Below are positions 14,110 through 21,900 of a stretch of DNA of 28,361 nt, in pieces; within the stretch, counting starts at the first letter, position 1; each line of letters opens with the position of its first letter. Origin of the DNA: CAYORM01 sp964406375 (lineage in GTDB: Bacteria; Pseudomonadota; Alphaproteobacteria; DSM-16000; Inquilinaceae); assembly GCA_964406375.1 (NCBI GenBank), contig CAYORM010000037.1, positions 1 through 28,361 on the forward strand. The letters run 5' to 3'. The notes under the pieces are model-generated. The model worked only from the letters and a program-made list of their open reading frames with translations, was not told the DNA's origin and ran no database searches. The translations under genes and the position numbers were made by a program.

Positions 14110-14988
14110 TCACTCTTTCACTGCGCCCATCGTGAGACCGGCGACAAGGTAGCGACGGATCAGGAGGCCGAGGAACATCATGGGCACGGTGGTGACCACC
14201 CCCGCCGCCATGATGCTGCCCCACTGGATGTTCTGGGGCTGGACCAGCTCCTTGGTGGCGACCGGGAGCGTCTTGGCGCCACCCGAGCCGATGATCGAGG
14301 CGAACAGGAAGTCGTTCCAGGCGAACAGCACACACAGCACCAGGAAGGCGCCGACCCCGGGCGCGACGAGCGGAAGGATCGACAGGAAGGCCTGGAAACG
14401 CGTCGCCCCGTCGCACATCTGCGCTTCCTCGATGGCGTAGGGCACGTTGTCGAAGAAACCCTTCAGCATCCAAATGGCGAAGGGCAGGTTGAAGGTGGTG
14501 TAGGCGAGGATCAGCCCCGGCAGCGTGCCGACAAGGCCCAGGCCGCGGAAGATCGCATAGAGCGGCACCATGACGGCCACCACCGGGGCCATGCGGGTGC
14601 TGATGATCCAGAAGAACAGGTCCTGCTTGCCGCGGAACTCGATGCGCGACAGCGAGTAGGCGCACATCGCCCCCAGCACGACCGAGATCAACGCCGACCC
14701 GCCGGAGGCGATGATCGAGTTCATCAGATAGGTCGTGAAGTTGTTGTCCTGGAACAGGTTGACGTAGTGGCTGAAGGTCGGCGTGAAGTCGAAGAAGACG
14801 CCGATGCCCATCCAGTCGCCGACCGCAGGCAGACGAAACGCCTCCAGGAGATCCTTGAACGAGGAGACGAACATGATGGCCAGCGGCAGCACCGTCCACA
14901 CGAGGTAGAGGGCGAGGAAAACGCCGACCAGTACGCCGAGCGCGCGCCGCAATGGCGAGCGATAGGTGACGATGTCCGAGGAGGCCAT
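14110..14988 (-). CDS. Carbohydrate ABC transporter permease, MalG type
   Basis: A 292-residue inner-membrane permease with about six hydrophobic segments, the first around residues 17-42 (LVGVFLALYLVWTVLPLAIM). The cytoplasmic EAA loop that docks on the ATPase reads EEAQMCDGATRFQAF followed by SILPLVAPG. Length and C-terminal end (LLIRRYLVAGLTMGAVKE) are typical of MalG/LacG-type permeases. It begins one base after the MalF-type permease stop and ends six bases before the ATPase, so all are co-transcribed. Confidence 0.93.
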   Translation of the reverse strand: MASSDIVTYRSPLRRALGVLVGVFLALYLVWTVLPLAIMFVSSFKDLLEAFRLPAVGDWMGIGVFFDFTPTFSHYVNLFQDNNFTTYLMNSIIASGGSALISVVLGAMCAYSLSRIEFRGKQDLFFWIISTRMAPVVAVMVPLYAIFRGLGLVGTLPGLILAYTTFNLPFAIWMLKGFFDNVPYAIEEAQMCDGATRFQAFLSILPLVAPGVGAFLVLCVLFAWNDFLFASIIGSGGAKTLPVATKELVQPQNIQWGSIMAAGVVTTVPMMFLGLLIRRYLVAGLTMGAVKE

Positions 14989-14989
14989 C

Positions 14990-16051
14990 TTACAGATCCT
15001 CCGGACGGGTCCGGCTCGCCGGGCTCTGGAATACCCGCACGAGGATCAGCCCGAGCACTATGGTGACGGCCAGCAAGGTCAGCGCAATCGCGGCGCCGCG
15101 CCCAAGCCGGAAGAACTGGAAGCTGACGTCGAAGAGATAGGTCGGCAGGATCTTGGTCGCGTCGGCCGGCCCGCCGCCCGTCAACACCAGGATGGCGTCG
15201 ATGAAGCGGAAATTGTCCATGAAGCGCAGCAGGATCGCGACCAGGAGGAAGGGATAGATGTTGGGCAGGGTGATCTGGAAGAAGTTCCGGATCTCGCCCG
15301 CACCATCGACCATGTTGGCCTCGAGCTGATCGCGCGGCACCCGCTTGAGACCGGCGAGCACGATCAGCGTGATCAGCGGCGTCCACTGCCAGGTGTCGAC
15401 GATGACGATGCCGAGCATTGCGGTCGAGGTGTCGCCGAGGATCGAGCGCTCGCCGAGAATGCCGAGGCTCTGCATCAGCCAGTGATACCAGCCGAAGGTC
15501 GAGTTATAGAGGTAGTACCAGACGAGGCCGGCCACGACCGGTGCCACCATCATCGGCATCAGGAAGATGGTGACGAGGATCTTTTCGTAGCGCGAGCGGT
15601 TGAGAACCACCGCGAGCACCACGCCGAGCAGCACCTGCAGCACCATGCACATCAGGCTGTACTGCGCGAGCAGCCACCAGCCCGAGACGAATTTGGCGTC
15701 GAAGGGAAGCCGGGTCCAGTTCCGGAAATTGTTCCAGGTATCGCCGATGCCGACCTCGACATCGTGCAGGCTCATCCAGATGAGCCAGAAGAACGGGTAA
15801 AGGGTGATGCAGGCGAGGATGATGATCGCCGGCAGCATCAGCCAATAATAATAGGAACGTGAAGGGCTGGGATTGCGGTTGGTCGGCGTCGCGTCGATGA
15901 CGATCGCGCCGCCCTCCATGCGTCGCCCGGCACCGGAACCATAGCCGCCCGGGCCGGCCCCGGCGCCGCTCCCGCCGGCCGCCGGCGCCAACGCGCCGGC
16001 GAGGCCGGCGGCGGCCTCGCCCGATCCCCCCGCTGCTGTCGTATCCACCAT
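14990..16051 (-). CDS. Carbohydrate ABC transporter permease, MalF type
   Basis: A 353-residue inner-membrane permease, partner of the MalG-type subunit. The first membrane segment is YYYWLMLPAIIILACITLYPFFW (about 67-89), and the EAA loop reads QLEANMVDGAGEIRNFF with ITLPNIYP. The first 60 or so residues are an unusual Gly/Ala-rich tract without homology that I recognise. An alternative start at the ATG at 15919 (residue 45, MEGGAIVIDATP) would remove most of it and leave a length closer to relatives (309 residues). The sequence does not decide between them. It is separated from the binding-protein gene by 80 bases that contain a strong palindrome. Confidence 0.88.
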   Translation of the reverse strand: MVDTTAAGGSGEAAAGLAGALAPAAGGSGAGAGPGGYGSGAGRRMEGGAIVIDATPTNRNPSPSRSYYYWLMLPAIIILACITLYPFFWLIWMSLHDVEVGIGDTWNNFRNWTRLPFDAKFVSGWWLLAQYSLMCMVLQVLLGVVLAVVLNRSRYEKILVTIFLMPMMVAPVVAGLVWYYLYNSTFGWYHWLMQSLGILGERSILGDTSTAMLGIVIVDTWQWTPLITLIVLAGLKRVPRDQLEANMVDGAGEIRNFFQITLPNIYPFLLVAILLRFMDNFRFIDAILVLTGGGPADATKILPTYLFDVSFQFFRLGRGAAIALTLLAVTIVLGLILVRVFQSPASRTRPEDL

Positions 16052-16092
16052 CGATGCTCGCCCGCCTCAAGAGCTGCCGGTCCGCAGGGAAT

Positions 16093-16114
16093 GGGGCGGG
16101 CCGCGGCCCGCCCC
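16093..16114 (-). repeat. 22-base perfect palindrome between binding protein and permease genes
   Basis: A perfect palindrome whose half-site is GGGGCGGGCCG (16093-16103). As RNA it forms a nine-base G/C stem around CGCG, 17 bases after the binding-protein stop on the minus strand. Such intercistronic stems after the first gene of ABC importer operons are known to protect the binding-protein message and lower downstream expression, as in malE-malF. The role here is inferred from position. Confidence 0.6.
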
Positions 16115-16131
16115 GCCCTTCTGTCCGCCCG

Positions 16132-17664
16132 TCAGATGCCGTGCATGTCGTCGAGCTGATAGCGGATCGATTCGCACGCCTCCTCGGCCGACACCTCGCC
16201 GGCGACGCAGCGCTGCACCTCGGTGGCGAGGATGCTGTAGTACTCGTTGGCGTTCGGGATCTTCGGCCCGAGCACGAAATGCGGCGGATGGATGCCGTAA
16301 TCGTAGACCGCATCGAAGGTCAGCGCGTTCGGCATCGTCGTCGGGCGCTGGCGCGCGGCCTGCACCTCGGGGATGTCGAAGACGGACCGCCGGGTCGGCG
16401 TGCCGCCGACACCCTTGAGGATCTCGAACTGGGTGTTGCGCGAGGTCGACCACAGCGCGAACAGGTAGGCCGCGCGCTGCAGATCCTCCGACGCGCCGGC
16501 ATTGATGCCGATGCCGCCGATGCCGCAATTGCAGCCATTGACCGCCTGGCCGCCATTGACGATCCACTCCGGCGCGCCCTTCGGGCAGACGGCATAGGCC
16601 GTCTTGCCGCCGGCGGCCCGGCTCGTGGTCTCGTCTTCGATCGACGCCGCGAACTCGTGGTACTGCACCTGCATGGCGATCTGCCCGGCCTGGTAGACCG
16701 TGTTCAGCTCCAGCGTGGCGTTCGCGAGATTGTCGGGGTGGCTGACGTCGGCCAGCTCCTTGAACTTCTGCATGACCAGGACCGACTGCTCGTCGCCCCA
16801 GCGCGCCGGACCGGGGTTCTTGCTGCCGAGCCGGTCATCCACCCCTTCGAAATCGGTCCACTGCCCGTGGGCGTAGAGCATGCGCTGGATGTCGAGCTGG
16901 GTCGTCCAGGCGAAGCTGCCCTGATGCTGGGCATAGCCGTAGGGAATGTCCTCGCGCCCGCTCTCACGCACCTTCTTGAAGAAGGCGGCGAAGTCGTAGA
17001 CGTCCTTCCAGGTGGTCTCCTTGGTGAACTCCATGCGGCGGCCGTATTCGGCCTCGAAGTCCTTCGACAGCGCCTCGAACAGATCCTGGCGATAGAAGGT
17101 GCAGGCAACAGCGCTGTCATAGGGGAAGGCGATGATCCGGCCTTCCTCGTAATAGACGCCGCAGGCGTTGAGGAAGTTCTCGAACCAGGCCTCCTCACCC
17201 GAGCCCTCGGGGTCCTGCGGCAGTGTGTCATCGCCGATGAACCGGTTGAGGTCGGCGAAGAAGTCGGCGAAAGGCGCGCCGATCGGCTTGTCCTGCACAT
17301 AGCCGAGCTGGAAATCGGCGGCGCCGCTGCGCAGATCGATACCGAGCTTCTGCTGCACCACCGGCAGATCGTCGGTGAGAATCTCGACTTCGATGCCGGT
17401 CAGCTCGTAGAAGGGCTGAAGGTTCTCGCGAATGGCGAAGGAGGGCGGCGTATTCTCGCTCATGAAGACGAGGCGCGATCCCTCATACTGGCGCCACTTC
17501 GCCTCTTCGGACGACTGGGCATAGACCGGCCGCCGCATCACGACCGAGTTCAGCCCGACGGCAAGCGAGCCCGCGCCGAGTGCGGTGGCAGCCCCGCCAC
17601 CAAGTTCGAGGAAACGCCGGCGACTGACCCGGCGGTAGAGCGCGTTCTTGGGCACGTAAAACAT
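16132..17664 (-). CDS. Extracellular solute-binding protein of a carbohydrate-type ABC importer, Tat signal
   Basis: A 510-residue periplasmic binding protein, first gene of the transporter-dehydrogenase operon. The N-terminus has a twin-arginine signal: SRRRFLEL (14-21) followed by an alanine/glycine hydrophobic stretch to about residue 40, so it is probably exported folded. The body fits family 1 binding proteins (FFADLNRFIGDD, YYEEGRIIAFPYDSAVACTFYRQDLFEAL, TWKDVYDFAAFFKKVRE). It is longer than the usual 400-450 residues. A ggggagg ribosome site lies six bases before ATG 17664. The ligand cannot be read from the sequence; the ATPase and permease families suggest a sugar, polyol or related solute. 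Confidence 0.9.
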   Translation of the reverse strand: MFYVPKNALYRRVSRRRFLELGGGAATALGAGSLAVGLNSVVMRRPVYAQSSEEAKWRQYEGSRLVFMSENTPPSFAIRENLQPFYELTGIEVEILTDDLPVVQQKLGIDLRSGAADFQLGYVQDKPIGAPFADFFADLNRFIGDDTLPQDPEGSGEEAWFENFLNACGVYYEEGRIIAFPYDSAVACTFYRQDLFEALSKDFEAEYGRRMEFTKETTWKDVYDFAAFFKKVRESGREDIPYGYAQHQGSFAWTTQLDIQRMLYAHGQWTDFEGVDDRLGSKNPGPARWGDEQSVLVMQKFKELADVSHPDNLANATLELNTVYQAGQIAMQVQYHEFAASIEDETTSRAAGGKTAYAVCPKGAPEWIVNGGQAVNGCNCGIGGIGINAGASEDLQRAAYLFALWSTSRNTQFEILKGVGGTPTRRSVFDIPEVQAARQRPTTMPNALTFDAVYDYGIHPPHFVLGPKIPNANEYYSILATEVQRCVAGEVSAEEACESIRYQLDDMHGI

Positions 17665-17760
17665 GCACGCCTCCCCTCAATTTTATTGATCGACAAGGGT
17701 TCAGCGTTGTCGTGGCGGGTCTCTACCGGCCTTCCGCAACGCGCCCTTGTTCGTGAGCCC

Positions 17761-17772
17761 GGACAATTGTCC
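17761..17772. promoter_or_regulatory. Candidate operator upstream of the transporter-aco operon
   Basis: GGACAATTGTCC is a perfect 12-base palindrome 97-108 bases before the binding-protein start codon. It is beside an AT-rich patch (17779-17793, unusual in this GC-rich window), in the only gene-free stretch upstream of the operon. Its size and symmetry suit a dimeric repressor of the GntR or LacI type. No regulator gene is nearby. Confidence 0.4.
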
Positions 17773-17835
17773 ACGCGCAATTCAATTATTCAAAGGCAAC
17801 TCTGAATTCGGGACGCTGTCAAGCATCCGCAAGAA

Positions 17836-17880
17836 CGCCCTCGCCGGCAGCGGCATCTACTCAACGTGCCGGCGAGGGCG
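17836..17880 (-). terminator. Terminator of the OmpA-like lipoprotein gene
   Basis: A 14-base perfect stem, CGCCCTCGCCGGCA (17836-17849) with TGCCGGCGAGGGCG (17867-17880), closes a 17-base loop. It begins six bases after the lipoprotein stop, and on the minus strand it is followed by TTCTTG. The stem is strong; the T-tract is modest. Confidence 0.7.
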
Positions 17881-17886
17881 AGACGA

Positions 17887-18525
17887 TCAATTGTACGGAA
17901 TGATGGTGATCTCGACGCGACGGTTGGCAGCGCGTCCCGCCTCGGTGGCGTTGCTGGCCTTGGGCTGCGTCTCGCCGGCCCCGCCGACCTGGATGCGCTG
18001 GGCCGCCACGCCCCGCCGGTTCAGATAGGCCGCAACCGCATCCGCCCGCCGCTCCGAGAGCTGCAGGTTATAGGCGTCGCTGCCCGTCGAATCGGTGTGG
18101 CCGATGATCTGGACATAGGACTGGTCGTAGCGAATCAACGTCGCCGCCACATCGTCGAGCACGCCGTAGAAATTCGGCCGGATCCGGTCGCTGTCGAAAT
18201 CGAAGGTGACGTCGCCCGGCATGACGATCACCAGCTGCTGGCCCTGGCGCTGGACATCGACGCCGGTGCCGGCGAGCTGCTGGTTCAGCTCCTCCTGCTG
18301 CGCGTCGAGATACGAACCGATCGCGCCGCCGGCGAGGGCACCGATGCCGCCACCGATGAGCGCGCCGCGCAGCGGCTCGTCGCTGTCGATCAGCCCGCCG
18401 AGTGCGGCGCCGCCCAGCGCGCCGATCGCCGCGCCGCCCGCGAGGTTCTGTCCCTGGTTGGGCGTCTGACAGGCTGCCACCGCGAAGCTCAGCCCGAGCG
18501 CCGCCAGTCCGTAACGCATGCGCAT
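17887..18525 (-). CDS. OmpA-family lipoprotein with glycine-zipper segment
   Basis: A 212-residue predicted lipoprotein. The signal MRMRYGLAALGLSFAVAAC ends in a lipobox with Cys19. A glycine-zipper stretch (about 28-70; GGAAIGALGGAALGG and GGGIGALAGGAIGS) is followed by a C-terminal OmpA peptidoglycan-binding domain (about 100-212) with HTDSTGSDAYN, LSERRADAV and NRRVEI. It should be lipid-anchored in the outer membrane and hold the peptidoglycan. The ATG at 18525 is chosen because a gggaga site lies seven bases before it and the signal starts there; longer forms to 18741 lack a signal. It stands alone between the transporter operon and the autotransporter. Confidence 0.9.
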   Translation of the reverse strand: MRMRYGLAALGLSFAVAACQTPNQGQNLAGGAAIGALGGAALGGLIDSDEPLRGALIGGGIGALAGGAIGSYLDAQQEELNQQLAGTGVDVQRQGQQLVIVMPGDVTFDFDSDRIRPNFYGVLDDVAATLIRYDQSYVQIIGHTDSTGSDAYNLQLSERRADAVAAYLNRRGVAAQRIQVGGAGETQPKASNATEAGRAANRRVEITIIPYN

Positions 18526-18862
18526 GTCGATCTCTCCCTTCGGTTCGTCCGCCGGGCGTCGTTTCGCTCCGGCCGAGGCGGGCCGCATTGCCGCGGCCAT
18601 CGCCCGCCTCCCGGTCAGCCACCGGATGGCGGCAGCATGATGGCATTCGTACAACGCGGGACGGTCCGGGGCGATCCGTCGGCGCAGCGCCGGAGCCCAA
18701 GAGGTATGGCGGCGCCGGTTCGAACCGCGAGCCTCCACCATCTTTCGAGGCGCCCTTCATGCTCGTCCGGCTTGATTCGGCCGCCGAGCGGACCGGCGCG
18801 AAGGGCTATGGGCGTGCAAGGCCGCATCCGGCGCGTTTTGCAGTGCCGGGCCGACAAGGAAA
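18526..18862. other. Gene-free stretch between the autotransporter terminator and the OmpA-like gene
   Basis: No reading frame here looks coding: the short frames lack ribosome sites and have compositions expected from random GC-rich DNA. It should contain the promoter of the OmpA-like lipoprotein, but I found no convincing pair of boxes. Confidence 0.5.
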
Positions 18863-18885
18863 GGGCGGCGCCGATGGCGCCGCCC
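18853..18885 (-). terminator. Rho-independent terminator of the autotransporter gene
   Basis: A 10-base perfect stem, GGGCGGCGCC (18863-18872) with GGCGCCGCCC (18876-18885), closes the triloop GAT. On the minus strand it is followed by TTTCCTTGTC (18862-18853). It lies 53 bases after the autotransporter stop. A second hairpin, CCGGGG-GCGAG-CCCCGG (18899-18915), lies between them. Confidence 0.75.
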
Positions 18886-18938
18886 CCTCTTCGCGATCCC
18901 GGGGGCGAGCCCCGGTCGGCCTTGCAGTCGGACGGCCC

Positions 18939-21900
18939 TTACCAGCCGACCCGCAGGCCGCCATGGCCGCGCAGCACCGACAGGTCGCCGTCCAGGCCGA
19001 CATCGTAGCCGATCTGCGCGAACAGCGAGACGCCGTCGCCCAGCGGCAGATCGGCACCGGCCGACAGCTCCGCCCAGCTCTGGCTCGCCTCGCTGTCCAG
19101 ATGCAGCCCCTGCACCTCGACCCCACTCTCGCCCATCGTCTCCGCCGCCAGCGCGATGCCGCCATGCAGCCGCGCGCCGTCCAGCAGCGCCACCGCCCGC
19201 ACGCCGCCGCGCAGGATCAGCGAGTCCGTGTCCTGGAAGTCCGGGTCAAGGCCCGCCGCATCGTCGACCGATCCGAAATCGATCGACTGGTAGGCAATCT
19301 GGGCCCAGGGGATCATCGTCAGACCCTCCGACACCGCCAGCACCGCGCCGGCCTCCACCGACACGCCGATGCCGTCGGTCTCGAAGCTCGACCGGCCCAG
19401 CCCGTCCGGTCTCATCCGCCAGTCGCCGAAGGCGTATTGCAGCACCGCCTCGGCATAGGTCGTCCCGTCCGTCCAGTTACCGTAGACGCCGATCATCCCG
19501 ACATCGCCCGAGAGATCGGTGCTGCCCGAGGCGGTGTCGACATCCCCGTCCGAACGGCCATAGGCCGCCATGACACCGGCGCGGAACCCGTCCGCGGTCG
19601 CCACCACATCGATCCCGGCCTGGCCGAACCACAGATCCTGCGACAGACCGGCATCGTCGCCGTTATAGCCGGCGCCGCCGATCCGCGCCCAGACACGCTG
19701 GGCCCGCGCCTCGCCCGCGAGGCTGTCGAGACCGCGCCGCTCGACATAATTGCCCAGCAGCGCCAGCCCGGCCTGCCGCGCCGCGGTCGTCGCCGCCGCA
19801 TAGCCGTAGACCTCGGCCGCGATATCGCCCGTCGTCAGCCCCACCACGGTGATTGCATCGACACCTTCGAAGAAGCTCTCGTCGGGGTTGTCCTCGCTGC
19901 GGATCTCCAGCACCACCTCGCGCCCGCCCTGGATGACGCGGTTGCCGAGGGTGAAGGTGGCGTTGTTGTCGCCGCCGATCTGGATCAGATCGATCTCGCC
20001 GATCGCGCCCAGCGCCCCGGGGCCGCCGGCCGGGGTGGTCGGCGCGCCGCCGCTGTTGGGCTGGAACAGGTAGATCACCGTCTCGCCCGAGGTCGAGCCG
20101 GTGATGCGCAGCTGGTCGTAATCCACCCCCGCCACCGGCGCCGCCGCCGTCAGATCGACCTCGAAGTTGCCGGTGCCGACATCGCCGCCGACATCATCGC
20201 CGCCGACATAATTGCCCATGATGTCGAGCACGCCCGGCGACTGGCCGGGGCTGATGATGCCGCGGTTGACGAGGTGGCCATCCAGTATCCCGTCACCACC
20301 GAAGGTGGCACCCGGCAGCACCCAGAGGGTTCCATCCCCCTCCTCGCCAAGGCCGAGCACGATCGCTTCGTCCAAAAGCAGCGTACCGGCGGCGACCGTC
20401 GCTTCGTCGACCGTGTACAACAGCTCCGATCCCGCCGGATCCGAACTCAGCAACAGCGTGCCGAGCCCATCCTTGGTGAAGCTGGTGGCACCCCCGTCAT
20501 CGGGGATCCTGAAACCACCGGTCAGCGTCGCGTCGAAACCACGGGTGTCGAAGGTGACGTCGACATCACCATCATTGTTGAACCAGATGACGTTCGCGAT
20601 GACGAGATCGGCGGCGTTGAAGGAAAGCGTGGTACCCTTCGACATTTCGAGGTCGCCGGTGCCGAGCGCGTCATCGTCACCGACGCGCAGCTCGCCCTCA
20701 TCAAGGAACGTACCGCCGGTGTAGGTGCTGGCGCCGTTCAGCACCAGGACCGCCTCTCCCATCTTGTTCAGCGAGCCATCACCGACGATCGACCCGCCGA
20801 AGACGCCGCCGCCATCGACGGTAAGGTCGGCCGCCGACTCGTCATCATCACTGCCCAGGTCGATGATCCCACCCGGATCGCCGTTGAGCGCGCTGACGGT
20901 GAGGCCGCCATTGCTGCCGACATCCAGGGTGCCGCCATTGACCGTATAAGCAGTATTGGTGACGAACGCGCCCGGAGTGCCGGCACGGAAGATGCCCGCC
21001 TCAATGAATGTGCCGCCTTGGTAGCTATTCTCGCCGCTACCCAGCGTCAGGATGCCATCGCCGATCTTCCGCAGGCCGCCGGCACCGCTCAGGACGCCGT
21101 TCCAGGTGGCGTTGAGGCCGTTGGTGTCGATGGTCGAGACGGTGCCGTCCTGCAATTCCGCAGCGACGTCGGTTACGAGATCGTCGCCGCCGCCATTGTC
21201 TTCCCCCAGCACCCGGATGGTGCCGCCACCGAGGTTGAATTTGTAGGTTCCGTCGGCATACGGCCCTTTCAGGCTCGTCCCGCCGATCTCGAGCACGCCG
21301 CCATCGAGGTTGTAGACCCCGTTTCCGTAGCCGCCGAGATAGAGGGTCGAGGCGTTGGCGATCCGCAGTGTGCCGCCGGTCTGATTGATCGTTCCGTTCG
21401 CGTCGGGGTCGCTGGCGCCGGCATTGCGATCGCCGATCACCAGGTAGCCGTTGCTGCCGAAATCCGCATCATCGTTGGGCCCGAGCACCACCAGCGCATC
21501 GCCGCTGATGTTCAGCGTGCCTTCCCCGCCGCTCTGGCTGTCATTGCGGCCGATCGAATGGGCACCACCGACTAGGCGCAACTCACCGCCGCTGATGGTG
21601 TAGACGCCATCGCCGCCCTGGTTGCCGATGAGCAGCGCGGCGCAATGCTCGATCTGGCAATTGGCCTGGACAGTGACGGTGCCGCCGGTCTGGGTCACCG
21701 TACCGTCGCCATGCCAATGACCGATCGCGAAGCTGGCACCGATCGTCAGATTGCCACCCGAGATCGTCATTGCGCCATTGTTGCCGTCGCCGTCGCCGAT
21801 CGTCAGATAGTCGATCGACGTGTTCTCATCATTCTCGCCGGTCAGCGCGATGGTGCCGCCGCGGACATGGAACTCGCCGCCCGTCATCGTCAGCCCGTCG

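Noticed and set aside
11026..15066. Two long plus-strand frames (about 650 and 670 codons) opposite acoB-acoA and the ABC ATPase and MalG-type permease genes
   Set aside because: Low-complexity Arg/Asp/His-rich translations antisense to clear genes.
18615..18857. An 80-codon minus-strand frame in the autotransporter-OmpA spacer
   Set aside because: No ribosome site, no signal or domain, and Arg-rich random-like composition.
18402..21575. A 1057-codon plus-strand open frame opposite the autotransporter
   Set aside because: It is antisense to a gene with a clear signal, repeats and barrel. Its composition (Arg, Asp, Ala, His, Gln rich, no domain) is what GC-rich antisense frames give.
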